Shown: in pieces, positions 17,802-27,466 of the stretch
Numbering within the stretch: position 1 is the first letter of the stretch
How the letters are laid out: each line of letters begins with the position of its first letter
Assembly: GCF_024806495.1 (NCBI RefSeq)
Contig: NZ_JANUFF010000006.1
Span: 186,001-250,000, forward strand
Source: Chryseobacterium sp. JUb7
GTDB taxonomy: Bacteria; Bacteroidota; Bacteroidia; Flavobacteriales; Weeksellaceae
Reading direction: 5' to 3'
DNA: 64,000 bases
Program-made: the position numbers and the translations under genes
Notes under the pieces: generated by a model
Told to the model about the DNA's origin: nothing
Database searches by the model: none
The model's input: only the letters and a program-made list of their open reading frames with translations

Positions 17802-17849
17802 AATTTAAGACTGAAATCAATCATATCTTAATCAGAAATAATACTTAGT
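17802..17849. repeat. Imperfect direct repeat flanking the DJ-1/PfpI gene, copy B
   Basis: Counterpart of 16783-16831, within a 482-bp gene-free stretch (17602-18083) that also carries the long inverted repeat at 17892-18003. Confidence 0.5.
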
Positions 17850-17891
17850 ACTCTGAAAAACAAGGGTCCATATTTTTTATTATTACCTCCC

Positions 17892-18003
17892 GTTGTACAT
17901 TTTGCAAAATTTTGGTATTAGATTCGTCAGTTCGAATGTTTTTTCGTAACAAAGTGGAGAAAAAATGTACTCGAACTGACGAAAACAAATCAAAATGCAC
18001 AAC
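17892..18003. repeat. Nested inverted-repeat element of about 110 bp
   Basis: Outer arms GTTGTACATTTTG (17892-17904) and CAAAATGCACAAC (17991-18003) pair at 12 of 13 positions. Inner arms TTCGTCAGTTCGA (17923-17935) and its exact complement (17971-17983) pair at 13 of 13. Between them TTTTTTC and GAGAAAAAA can pair again. The result is a long multi-step hairpin in a gene-free stretch. It has no terminator-like T-run. It resembles flavobacterial REP-like elements or a deletion derivative of a mobile element (inference). Confidence 0.65.
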
Positions 18004-18083
18004 AGGTCATTACCAGAAAAAGTTAATAAGCATTATTATAACAATGACGCTTATCTGTTTACAAATCAATGATTTAAAAATAA

Positions 18084-19331
18084 TTATTCGTATTTAGAAA
18101 AATCAACAGCAAATATACATCGGTTGACCTGGCTGCCATTCTGTGCTCCGGCATTGGGTTCATATTCCGTCAGACTCCACAGATATCCATATTGGGATTC
18201 GTAATAAAGAGATTCGGCTCCGTAGGGCCATCGATAGCGTACAGTATCATCAGCTCCATCGGTATACCTTGCCAGTCTTGCATTGGAACCATAAGAGTTA
18301 CTCGGAGATCCGGTACAGGAAAGCCATGTTCTGTTTCCTTTTCTGAATACGCCCTGAATGCCATGGGCATGATTATCCGCAAAAAGACTGTTTTTGGGAG
18401 CTACCGAAACAATTCCTGAGTTTTGCAGCATACCATTTGCGTCAACAGGAAAACCAAAAACTTGAGGAACAATACTTGCATCCGCGCTTCCTGCATAATA
18501 TTGTCCTGTCCAGAACTGAGTCCCTTCATCATTCACCTGAATCGTAGAAAAAGGACTGGCATTATTGATTTTTTGATATCCAATCTGAGGTAAGATATAT
18601 CGATAATTAAAGGCGTATAAATTACCGTTGGCATCTTTACCACATCTATCATTGGTCGTGTCGCCTGTGCTTACTTCAATTATTTTATTTAAATCAAATA
18701 CACGAACACCTAAATTGGTGCTGCTGAGATATATTTTATCTTTAAAATAAGCAATTCCACCGGCATGTACATTCAATGGGGCGTAAGAGCCATATTGTGA
18801 ATAAGTTGTCACATTTGCCGGAACATCTTGCTGCACCAACAAAATATGACGATATGTAAGATAAGTAGGTGAACTCGGACTAATATCAATAAGGGTAATG
18901 CGGGAGCCTTTATATTCAGCATCATCTTTTGCATACCAACTCACCAACAGATAGCGAACACCATCTTTGGTAAAACCTGCAATTCCTTGAGGTCTCCAGA
19001 TTGATGTCGTTTCATCATCGGTATTCCAGCGGATTCCTCTTACTCTGTTTTCCTCAGGAATGTTGAATCCATAAACTTCGGTGTAAGAACTTCCGCCTAT
19101 CGCCTGACGGTTTTTGTCGATCTGAGATGGATTTAAAAAGCTAAAGCCCGAACTGATATAGCTGCCTGTATCTACATAAGCATTGACACTTACGTCTATA
19201 GCCGCTTTGCTAACATTGGCTTTTGAGGAAAACTCTTCCTCCATTGAAGTTGAGGAAAACTCATCATTTTGGCATCCGATGGTCGTTATCGCAAACATAA
19301 ATAGCCATCCAATTAGTTTTTTTTGAATCAT
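18084..19331 (-). CDS. Probable surface lipoprotein with beta-propeller-like repeats
   Basis: 415 residues. The lipobox TTIGC is followed by QNDEF, which resembles the acidic lipoprotein-export signal of flavobacterial surface lipoproteins. The mature protein is beta-rich with repeated Trp/Gly/Asp blocks (GIRWNTDDETTSIWRPQGIA, LLVSWYAKDDAEYKG, YFKDKIYLSSTNLGVRVFD, GIQGVFRKGNRTWLSC), suggesting a propeller. Related sequences are annotated only as secreted proteins, and no activity is evident. Monocistronic. Confidence 0.75.
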   Translation of the reverse strand: MIQKKLIGWLFMFAITTIGCQNDEFSSTSMEEEFSSKANVSKAAIDVSVNAYVDTGSYISSGFSFLNPSQIDKNRQAIGGSSYTEVYGFNIPEENRVRGIRWNTDDETTSIWRPQGIAGFTKDGVRYLLVSWYAKDDAEYKGSRITLIDISPSSPTYLTYRHILLVQQDVPANVTTYSQYGSYAPLNVHAGGIAYFKDKIYLSSTNLGVRVFDLNKIIEVSTGDTTNDRCGKDANGNLYAFNYRYILPQIGYQKINNASPFSTIQVNDEGTQFWTGQYYAGSADASIVPQVFGFPVDANGMLQNSGIVSVAPKNSLFADNHAHGIQGVFRKGNRTWLSCTGSPSNSYGSNARLARYTDGADDTVRYRWPYGAESLYYESQYGYLWSLTEYEPNAGAQNGSQVNRCIFAVDFSKYE

Positions 19332-19521
19332 AATTAATTTTGTCTGTTTTTAATAGTTTTTAAATTGCTTGCGAAACTATCAGATTCTTTCGTTATTTAG
19401 ATCACGACATTATGAATTATGTATTAAATTTATGATTTCTGCATTACTTTATCTGCTGGTTATGATCAATATAATCAAAGAAGTATTATTCTTTATTCAA
19501 ATAAAAATATTGTAAAAAAAA

Positions 19522-19549
19522 TCAGCGTGCACAAATCCGTACACGCTGA
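19522..19549 (-). terminator. Terminator of the three-propeller RCC1 gene
   Basis: TCAGCGTG (19522-19529) pairs with CACGCTGA (19542-19549). On the - strand eight T follow directly. It lies 56 bases past the stop at 19605. Confidence 0.85.
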
Positions 19550-19604
19550 CTATAATTAATTTAAACCTAAACTAAAATTAATATTGTAAAGTCTAATTTT
19601 AAAT

Positions 19605-22600
19605 TTATTTTTTGATAACTTTTACTGTTTTCACAATGCTATTTGCTGTATTTACCTGAACCAGATAAACTCCTGATGCAAATCCTGAAAAATCAATTGT
19701 TCCTTTTGTATCATTTATAACTTTAGTTGTTACCAACTGCCCCGCTGCGTTGTAAACTGTCACGGAAGCAATTTTTTCGTTATAAGAAACATTTAGATAA
19801 TCCTGTACCGGATTCGGGAAAACTTTCAAATGATCATTGTTTGATCTTAATGAAGTTTCATCCACCGCTAAAGCACTTGTAGGACAGGCGACAGGAACAA
19901 AAATTCTCCTTTGAACATATGTGCCATCTCCTATCTGACCAGTACTATTATTCCCACAACCTGATAAAAATCCATTATTATCTATTACAAATGTATTGAA
20001 TGAACCTCCTATAACAGTCTGTCTGTTAGTAGAATTTCCTATTTGCATTGGAGTAGTTTTAGAGTCTATAGTTCCGTCTCCCAATTGTCCAACATCATTT
20101 AATCCCCATGTCCAAAGTGTTCCATCGGTTTTTATTCCTAAAGAAGTATAAAAATTGTTAGCATCAATACTCTGCCAATTTGTGGATGATCCAATTTGTA
20201 TAGGACTTGTTTTACTAGTTGTAGTTCCGTCACCTAATTGTCCGTTACCATTAAGTCCCCAAGCCCATAATGTTCCGTCGGTTTTTAATCCTAAAGAATA
20301 ATTAAATCCGCCAATTATACTTTTCCAATTTGTAGCTGTTCCTATTTGTGTTGGAGTAGATTTATTTACTAAAGTTCCATCACCTAATTGTCCATTACTA
20401 TTAAGTCCCCAAGCCCATAATGTTCCATTAGCCTTGATTGCAACAGTGTGCAGTACTCCAGGTGCTACAATTTTCCAATCATTTGCTGTTCCTATTTGTG
20501 TTGGAGTAGAAATATTTACTGCAGTCCCATCTCCTAACTGTCCGTTATCATTAAGTCCCCAAGCCCAAAGTGTTCCATTGGATTTTATAGCCATTGTATA
20601 ATTGTCTCCAGTTGCAATACTTGTCCAATCATTTGCTGTTCCTATTTGTGTTGGAGTAGATTTATTTACTAAAGTTCCATCACCTAATTGTCCATTATTG
20701 TTATATCCCCAAGTCCATAAAGTCCCATCGGTTTTTAATGCTATAGAATGGAATTTACCTGCAGATACTTTTGACCAATTATTGGCTACTCCAATTTGTG
20801 TCGGGGTAGTCTTTTGAATAGTCGTTCCATCTCCTAACTGTCCATAATTATTGCCTCCCCATGCCCATAATGTTCCATCGGTTTTTATTCCTAATGAATA
20901 AGTATCCCCGGGACTAAAGTTTTGCCAACAACCTGTTGTAGATGTAGGAAGTGTAGTAAATGAACCTCCTGCTATCCAATTAGCCTGACTCTGACTGCCG
21001 GATCCACAATTAGAGCTTACCCACCAATAGTAAATAGTATTAGGTAATAAATTTGTCAAATTTGCCGTTGTGGAAGATGTAGCTCCACTTATACCGCCAA
21101 TCGTTGAATTTGTACTGTAAAGATACTGATAACCTCCGCTAGGAGCCGATGTTGGTGCCACCCAATTAAGGCTAGCTGATGAAGAAGTTATGTTAGAGCT
21201 GTACAATTGACTCGGCGGGTTACAAACTGCTGTTACCGGACAAGTGATAGAAGTGAATGAAGTTTTATTCACTATAGTACCGTCTCCCAATCTTCCTCCT
21301 TCGTTATTTCCAGTAGCTTTCAAAAAAGCATCATTATCTAGGGCAAGAGTATGATATGCACCTGCAGAAACGATGTTAAAGTCGGTAGCATTACTTACAG
21401 AAATTGAGTTTGAACTATTATTGGTAGTGCCGTTACCCAGCTGTCCATAATTGTTTTGCCCGCAAAAAAACATATTTCCAGGTGTTATTGTCCCTACCGT
21501 ATAATACCATCCTGCATCAATACTTTTAATCTGATCAAATACTGGAGCTGGTGTAGATCTGTTGTTATTGGTACCATCACCAAGTTGTCCCTCGGTATTT
21601 CGTCCCCATGTATAGAGAGAGCCATTTGCATTGCTTGCTACAGAATGATAAGCTCCCGCTGCAATATTTGTCCAACCTGTAGCAGTTCCTATTTGTATAG
21701 GTGCTATTTTATTTACCGTTGTACCGTCACCCAATTGACCTGATCCATTGGCTCCCCAAGCCCAAAGTGTTCCATTGGTTTTTATGGCTAGAGAAAACTC
21801 AATACCAGTTGCGATACTTCTCCAATTAGTTGCTGTTCCTATTTGTGTAGGTACAATTTTAGTTACAGTAGTACCGTCTCCTAATTGTCCGTTATTATTA
21901 TATCCCCAAGCCCAAAGTGTTCCGTTTGTTTTTATAGCTAATGTATGATTGCTTGCTATATCAACCTCTGTCCAGTCGGTAGCGGTTCCTATTTGTGTAG
22001 GGATATTTTTGTTGATCGTAGTTCCGTCTCCCAGTTGACCTGTCCAGTTGTAGCCCCAAGCCCAAAGTGTTCCATCTGTTTTTATTGCAATTGAATACAG
22101 AGCACCTGCAACAACTTTTTTCCAATTATTGGCCAATCCTATCTGGGTTGGAGCATTTTTATCAACAACTGTTCCATCACCTAGCTGACCAAACTGGTTG
22201 CTTCCCCATGCCCAAAGTGTTCCATCTAATTTTACTCCTAAAGAATGGGTACTACCTGCACTAATTTTCTGCCAACAACCCGCAGGAGGAAGAGTTGTAA
22301 AAGATCCTCCGGGAATCCAAGCGCTTTGATTGGATCCGCAATTTGACATTACCCACCAGTAGTAAGTAGTGTTAGGCAATAAGTTGGTTGCATTGGCTGT
22401 TGTTGAAACAGTATTTCCATTGGCTGCTCCCATAGTCGGAGATGTACCATATGCATAAACATATCCTCCGGTAGGTGCTGTTGCTGACGGTAACCAATTT
22501 AAAGTAGCCGTTGTAGAAGCAATATTAGAAGTATATAATTGCGTCGGAGGATTACAACTTACAACACAGGCAACCGGAACAAATGAATATCTCTGAGTAG

Positions 22601-23660
22601 TCGTGCCATCACCTATTTGTCCTGAATCATTAGCTCCACAGCTTGATAAATATCCATCTACATTTATAAAAAGTGTATTTTTTCTGCCTCCGACAATCAT
22701 TTGTCCATTGCTTACAGTTCCGATATATGCTGGTGAATTTTGATTTGTTCCTGTACCGTTTCCTAATTGTCCAAAACTATTATCTCCACATGTATAGGTA
22801 TTTCCGTTAGAAAGAATGAACATAGAATGTCCGTTACCCGCTGCAATACTTTTAACCCCTGTAGTAATTACTGTAGGTGTATTTTTATTGGTATTGGTAT
22901 AATCCCCTAACTGACCGAAATCATTTTGACCCCAAGCAAAAAGAGTACTACTTGTTTTATAAGCTAACGAATGGTTAAGACCTGCAGCAATATCTTGCCA
23001 ATCTGTTGCGATTCCAATTTGAATAGGGTTAGATTTGCTTGTATTGGTACCATCACCTAGCTGTCCTGCTCCGTTACTTCCCCAAGCCCAAAGTGTCCCA
23101 TTGGTTTTTATGCCTAGTGTATGATATCCTCCCAGTACAACTGTTTTCCAGTTCGTAGCTGTGCCAATTTGAGTCGGAGTCGTAATATCAGCGGTAATTC
23201 CACCTCCCAATTGGGCAGTTCCGTTATTTCCCCATCCCCAAAGTGTTCCGTTTGTTTTTATAGCGACTGTCTGAGCAATTCCTGCGCTTACACTTTGCCA
23301 GTTGGTGGCAGTTCCTATTTGCGTCGGAACATTTTTACTGATTGTAGTTCCGTCACCTAATTGACTGCTGCCATTATATCCCCAAGCCCAAAGTGTTCCA
23401 TCGGTTTTTATAGCAACAGTATGCGAGCTACCAGCCACTACTTTTGCCCAATTATTAGCCGTTCCTATCTGCGTTGGTTTATTTCTACTTGTCGTAGTTC
23501 CGTCTCCCAACTGGCCATTACCGTTAAGACCCCATGTCCACAATGTTCCGTCTTTTTTTATTCCTACAGAATGGCTGAAGCCTGAGCTCACGCTTTGCCA
23601 GCATTGGGCAAAAGACTGCAAGCTGATTAGCAGCAATAAGAAATAAAGAATTTTCTTCAT
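19605..23660 (-). CDS. T9SS-exported protein with three RCC1 propellers
   Basis: 1351 residues: signal peptide (1-18, LQSFAQ), then about 21 RCC1-type repeats of ~50 residues ([32 protein letters not shown]). They group as 7 + 7 + 7, each set a closed seven-bladed propeller by RCC1 precedent. Two fibronectin III domains (about 372-460 and 822-910, PNTTYYWWV motif) separate the sets. Residues about 1270-1351 are a type A T9SS sorting domain ([31 protein letters not shown]). It is therefore secreted or cell-surface. Binding partner unknown, with adhesion or ligand binding likely (inference). The 5' flank is homologous to that of the gene at 33923. Confidence 0.9.
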   Translation of the reverse strand: MKKILYFLLLLISLQSFAQCWQSVSSGFSHSVGIKKDGTLWTWGLNGNGQLGDGTTTSRNKPTQIGTANNWAKVVAGSSHTVAIKTDGTLWAWGYNGSSQLGDGTTISKNVPTQIGTATNWQSVSAGIAQTVAIKTNGTLWGWGNNGTAQLGGGITADITTPTQIGTATNWKTVVLGGYHTLGIKTNGTLWAWGSNGAGQLGDGTNTSKSNPIQIGIATDWQDIAAGLNHSLAYKTSSTLFAWGQNDFGQLGDYTNTNKNTPTVITTGVKSIAAGNGHSMFILSNGNTYTCGDNSFGQLGNGTGTNQNSPAYIGTVSNGQMIVGGRKNTLFINVDGYLSSCGANDSGQIGDGTTTQRYSFVPVACVVSCNPPTQLYTSNIASTTATLNWLPSATAPTGGYVYAYGTSPTMGAANGNTVSTTANATNLLPNTTYYWWVMSNCGSNQSAWIPGGSFTTLPPAGCWQKISAGSTHSLGVKLDGTLWAWGSNQFGQLGDGTVVDKNAPTQIGLANNWKKVVAGALYSIAIKTDGTLWAWGYNWTGQLGDGTTINKNIPTQIGTATDWTEVDIASNHTLAIKTNGTLWAWGYNNNGQLGDGTTVTKIVPTQIGTATNWRSIATGIEFSLAIKTNGTLWAWGANGSGQLGDGTTVNKIAPIQIGTATGWTNIAAGAYHSVASNANGSLYTWGRNTEGQLGDGTNNNRSTPAPVFDQIKSIDAGWYYTVGTITPGNMFFCGQNNYGQLGNGTTNNSSNSISVSNATDFNIVSAGAYHTLALDNDAFLKATGNNEGGRLGDGTIVNKTSFTSITCPVTAVCNPPSQLYSSNITSSSASLNWVAPTSAPSGGYQYLYSTNSTIGGISGATSSTTANLTNLLPNTIYYWWVSSNCGSGSQSQANWIAGGSFTTLPTSTTGCWQNFSPGDTYSLGIKTDGTLWAWGGNNYGQLGDGTTIQKTTPTQIGVANNWSKVSAGKFHSIALKTDGTLWTWGYNNNGQLGDGTLVNKSTPTQIGTANDWTSIATGDNYTMAIKSNGTLWAWGLNDNGQLGDGTAVNISTPTQIGTANDWKIVAPGVLHTVAIKANGTLWAWGLNSNGQLGDGTLVNKSTPTQIGTATNWKSIIGGFNYSLGLKTDGTLWAWGLNGNGQLGDGTTTSKTSPIQIGSSTNWQSIDANNFYTSLGIKTDGTLWTWGLNDVGQLGDGTIDSKTTPMQIGNSTNRQTVIGGSFNTFVIDNNGFLSGCGNNSTGQIGDGTYVQRRIFVPVACPTSALAVDETSLRSNNDHLKVFPNPVQDYLNVSYNEKIASVTVYNAAGQLVTTKVINDTKGTIDFSGFASGVYLVQVNTANSIVKTVKVIKK

Positions 23661-24115
23661 GTTTTAGTTTTAATATTGTCCTACTCGTTTAGCTTTTCGG
23701 TTTCGCTTCGTTTGAATGGTTTCTGAACTCCATAAAAATAAAAATGTTTCAAAATCAAATTAATTCATATAAAAACATGAATACTAATTGATGAATAATC
23801 GTTGATTTTAAAATATTTCCGTGATAAAATAAAGTATCATCATTACTGATAAAACATAAAATCCCCTGTGGTATCGCTAGAATTCCTGTTTTATTTTTAG
23901 ACAAAAAAATAAAATCATGTTGTAGTAAACATCATTTGTAGCTCTAAAAAAATGAGGATTTATACTGTTTTAAATTGTTGGAAACAATGAGTATTGATGA
24001 ATTAAAAAAATGAAATAAGGTGTGTTTTTTTCAATTTTCATGGTTTAGTTGGTTTTCAAATTTAGGTTTTAGTTTTTTAGTAAAAAGAATACGATCAACC
24101 TCGATTCTAATTGCT
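23661..24115 (-). promoter_or_regulatory. Long 5' leader of the three-propeller gene
   Basis: About 450 nt between the predicted transcription start and the ATG. The distal part (23958-24113) is conserved in the leaders of all four RCC1 transcription units and contains the inverted repeat ATTGTTGGAAACAAT (23974-23988). The proximal 230 nt resemble 36476-36720. A 23-codon ORF could start in the conserved block, but its frame is not kept in the other copies. This points to an RNA or DNA element rather than a peptide (inference). Confidence 0.6.
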
Positions 24116-24120
24116 GACTG

Positions 24121-24150
24121 CAAAAATATGTCTTTCTTATGGATCATCAA
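24121..24150 (-). promoter_or_regulatory. Flavobacterial promoter, RCC1 unit 1
   Basis: On the - strand, TTG (24150-24148), 19 bases, then TATTTTTG (24128-24121), an exact match to the Bacteroidota TTG-N19-TAnnTTTG consensus. The same boxes and spacing occur in three sister units. Confidence 0.8.
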
Positions 24151-24167
24151 ACAGTTAACAAAAAAAT

Positions 24168-24200
24168 AATGGCGTCACTAATTTAAGTGACGCCATTTTT
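24168..24200 (-). terminator. Terminator of RCC1 operon 2
   Basis: AATGGCGTCACT (24168-24179) with a perfect complement at 24186-24197 and a 6-nt loop. T-runs flank both sides, so it may work in both directions. It is 44 bases past the stop at 24241 and only 18 bases from the next promoter's -33 box. Confidence 0.9.
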
Positions 24201-24240
24201 ATATACTCTATCTTTTATTTAGAGTCTTTTTCATCAAAAC

Positions 24241-27200
24241 TTATCGTTTGATTACTTTTACTGTTTTCACCGTATTATTACCTGTATTTACCTGAACCAG
24301 ATAAACTCCTGATGCAAATCCTGAGAAATCAACTATTCCTTTCATATCATTGATCGCTTTAGTCGTTACCAATTGTCCTGCTGCACTGTAAACTGTTACT
24401 GAAACAATTTTTTGATCATATGAAACATTCAAGTAATCCTGTACCGGATTCGGGAACACTTTCAGGTTATCATTCTTTGATACTGTTGAAGTTTCATCTA
24501 CTGCTAAATTACTTACAGGGCAGGCAACAGGTACAAATATTTTCTTTTGAATATTTGTTCCATCCCCTATTTGACCATAATCATTACGACCAGCTCCCGA
24601 TAAAAATCCATTAGTGTTTATTGCAAGTCTGCTAAACATATTGGAGGCAAAACTTTTTCGATCAGTAGCTGTTCCTATTTGTATAGGAAGAATTCTGTCG
24701 GTTTTCGTTCCGTCACCCAGCTGCCCGAAGTTATTGCCACCCCAAGCCCAAAGTGTTCCGTCTGCTTTTATTCCCGCAGAAGAGTAATAGTAATCAGCAT
24801 AAATACTCTGCCAGTTGGTTGCAGTTCCGATTTGTATTGGAATATAACTGTCGTTCAAAGTTCCGTTCCCCATCTGTCCGTAGTTATTATCTCCCCATGC
24901 CCAAAGTGTTCCGTCTGTTTTTAATCCTAAAGAATGAAAAAATCCTGCACTCACACTTTTCCAGTTGGTTGCGGTTCCGATTTGTGTGGGGCTTAAACTA
25001 TTATTTGTGTTTCCGTTACCCAGCTGACCATTGATATTATATCCCCAACTCCATAGGGTTCCGTTTGCTTTTATGGCGAGAGTATGTTGTGATCCTGGTG
25101 CAATAATCAGCCAGTCAGTTGCGGTTCCGATTTGTACCGGAGTCATTCTGTTGACTGTCGTTCCGTCTCCCAATTGTCCATAGAGGTTGTATCCCCATGC
25201 CCAAAGCGTACCGTTGGATTTTAAAGCAACTGTATAATTATCTCCTGCAGCTATACTTACCCAGTCTGTTGCTGTTCCGATTTGTGTAGGTACCGTTTTA
25301 TTGGTGATGGTTCCATCGCCTAACTGTCCTGAGCTATTCATCCCCCATGTCCACAGCGTTCCGTTTGATTTTAATCCGACCGAATGAAGATATCCTGCAG
25401 CTATTTTCACCCAGTTATTTGCAGTTCCTATCTGTGTCGGGATCTTTTTTGAAACTATAGTTCCGTCACCCATCTGTCCTTGAGCATTCTCTCCCCAGGT
25501 CCACAGCGTACCATCTGCTTTAAGTCCCATTGAATGAATATATCCGGAACTCACACTTTGCCAGCAACCTGTAGCTGTTGTAGGAAGCGTTGTAAAAGAA
25601 CCACCCACAATCCAATCACCCTGACTTGATCCGCAACGGGATGCCACCCACCAGTAGTAAGTTGTATTAGGTAATAAGTTTGTTAAATTTGTCGACTCAG
25701 AAGGTGAAACTCCGTCTATACCGCCAACGACAGGATTTGTACTGTACAGATACAGATATCCTCCAATAGGGGTTGATCCGGATACTGTCCAGTTGAGAGT
25801 AGCAGACGATGAAGTAATATTAGTTACTGAAAGTTGCGTCGGAGGAGCGCAATTTGAAGGACAGGCAGTATAAATAAACGAATTTCTCTGACCATTTGCT
25901 CCGTCACCCAACTGTCCTGAACCATTTGCTCCGCAAACCTTTAAAAAGCCGTCAACAGTTTTTTCAATAATATGATATGTTCCGGCAGAAATCAACATAC
26001 TGCCTGAAGAGGCTCCCAGTTGTCCTGGTGATGTAGTCATTGTTCCGCCAGTGCCGTTACCCAACTGTCCGTTGGAATTGTTACCCCATGACCAGAGTGT
26101 TCCATCTGTTCTGTTGGCAAAAGTAAAACTATTTCCTGCAGTTATATTCTGCCAATTGTTTGCTGTTCCTATCTGAGCCGGTGTCGTTTTGTTTGTGGTA
26201 GTTCCGTCTCCTAACTGTCCTGAGCTATTCATACCCCAAGTCCATAACGTTCCGTTTGTTTTAGTTCCTACAGAATGATAATTGCCCGCATCTACATTTT
26301 TCCAGTCAGTACCTGTACCAATCTGGACCGGACTAGTTTTTAATGTCGTACTGCCATCACCTAACTGACTGTTGCTATTATATCCCCATGCCCAAAGGGT
26401 GCCATTTGTCTTTATGGCAAGAGTATAAATATATCCTGAGGATACGCTTTGCCAGTTTGTGGCAGTTCCGATCTGTGTAGGTACATTTTTATCGACGATC
26501 GTGCCATCACCAAGTTGTCCATATCCATTAGAACCCCAACCCCAAAGTGTACCATCTGTTTTGATCGCTAGTATATGAGTACTTCCGGCATCAATACTCT
26601 GCCAGTTCGTTGCTGTTCCGATTTGAATTGGGGTATATTTATCTGTTTTAGTTCCGTCGCCTAATTGTCCGAAATCATTTTGCCCCCATGCCCAAAGCGT
26701 TCCGTCTTTCTTGATAGCAACAGTATAATAGCCTCCTGCACTAATACTTTTCCAATTTGTTGCCGTTCCTATCTGGATAGGAGCATTTCTATTAATTGTA
26801 GTTCCATCTCCGAGCTGTCCGTTAGAATTATTTCCCCAGGTCCATAATGTTCCGTCTGCTTTAATTCCCACCGAGTGTTCACCTCCTGCAGCAAGAGTGT
26901 CCCAACAACCTGTAGAAACTGGAGGAGTCTGCACATTAATTACATTTTTGAAAACTGGTCCCCAAACACCGGCATTATCTTTAATACGAACATTAAAAAC
27001 ATGCAGTCCGGAAGTTGGTAAAGCAATTCCTGTTTTCGTCAATTGCTCAAAAGAACTGTCAAAATTACCATCAGCGGCTAATACCGGAGTTCCGTTTCCT
27101 GTTCCCGGATCAGTATCCCAAAAATACTCGGCTTGTGAAACAGCCATTATGGTAGAGGTCGGATTTTGCTGAACATTAATAATATTCGTGAAAACAGGAC

Positions 27201-27447
27201 CCCAAACACCTGTATTGTCTTTGATACGGATACAGAATTTATGCAAACCGCTGCCAGGTGTCGTAATTCCTGTCTTGGTCAGTTGTTCAAAAGCACTGTT
27301 GAAATTCCCATCGGCAGCCGAAACAGCAATTCCGTTTCCTGTGCCCGGATCGGTATCCCAAAAATACTCGGCCTGGCTTACGTACATTTGTGCGGGGCAC
27401 AAAACGATCATAAGCAAAGCGATTATACTATAGATATATTTATTCAT
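24241..27447 (-). CDS. T9SS-exported protein with two RCC1 propellers and N-terminal duplicated domain
   Basis: 1068 residues. After the signal peptide (ending LCPAQ) come two copies of a ~73-residue module (SQAEYFWDTDPGTGNG ... FEQLTKTGI ... IKDNTGVWGPVF) seen in other Bacteroidota surface proteins. Then come seven RCC1 repeats (about 178-535), one fibronectin III domain, seven more repeats (about 632-985) and a T9SS sorting domain ([17 protein letters not shown] ... VKVIKR). It starts 19 bases after the beta-helix gene, so they form an operon. It has a close paralogue at 29086-32286. Role unknown, probably surface binding. Confidence 0.9.
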   Translation of the reverse strand: MNKYIYSIIALLMIVLCPAQMYVSQAEYFWDTDPGTGNGIAVSAADGNFNSAFEQLTKTGITTPGSGLHKFCIRIKDNTGVWGPVFTNIINVQQNPTSTIMAVSQAEYFWDTDPGTGNGTPVLAADGNFDSSFEQLTKTGIALPTSGLHVFNVRIKDNAGVWGPVFKNVINVQTPPVSTGCWDTLAAGGEHSVGIKADGTLWTWGNNSNGQLGDGTTINRNAPIQIGTATNWKSISAGGYYTVAIKKDGTLWAWGQNDFGQLGDGTKTDKYTPIQIGTATNWQSIDAGSTHILAIKTDGTLWGWGSNGYGQLGDGTIVDKNVPTQIGTATNWQSVSSGYIYTLAIKTNGTLWAWGYNSNSQLGDGSTTLKTSPVQIGTGTDWKNVDAGNYHSVGTKTNGTLWTWGMNSSGQLGDGTTTNKTTPAQIGTANNWQNITAGNSFTFANRTDGTLWSWGNNSNGQLGNGTGGTMTTSPGQLGASSGSMLISAGTYHIIEKTVDGFLKVCGANGSGQLGDGANGQRNSFIYTACPSNCAPPTQLSVTNITSSSATLNWTVSGSTPIGGYLYLYSTNPVVGGIDGVSPSESTNLTNLLPNTTYYWWVASRCGSSQGDWIVGGSFTTLPTTATGCWQSVSSGYIHSMGLKADGTLWTWGENAQGQMGDGTIVSKKIPTQIGTANNWVKIAAGYLHSVGLKSNGTLWTWGMNSSGQLGDGTITNKTVPTQIGTATDWVSIAAGDNYTVALKSNGTLWAWGYNLYGQLGDGTTVNRMTPVQIGTATDWLIIAPGSQHTLAIKANGTLWSWGYNINGQLGNGNTNNSLSPTQIGTATNWKSVSAGFFHSLGLKTDGTLWAWGDNNYGQMGNGTLNDSYIPIQIGTATNWQSIYADYYYSSAGIKADGTLWAWGGNNFGQLGDGTKTDRILPIQIGTATDRKSFASNMFSRLAINTNGFLSGAGRNDYGQIGDGTNIQKKIFVPVACPVSNLAVDETSTVSKNDNLKVFPNPVQDYLNVSYDQKIVSVTVYSAAGQLVTTKAINDMKGIVDFSGFASGVYLVQVNTGNNTVKTVKVIKR

Positions 27448-27466
27448 ATTGTTGTACGATTAACGA

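Noticed and set aside
17912..18097. 61-codon + strand frame
   Set aside because: It lies across the nested inverted repeat and overlaps the end of the lipoprotein gene; composition is not protein-like.
23958..24060. Short ORF in the RCC1 leaders as a conserved leader peptide
   Set aside because: A 23-codon and two 27-codon versions exist, but unit 4 has a frame change giving a 12-codon peptide, so nucleotide conservation is better than peptide conservation.
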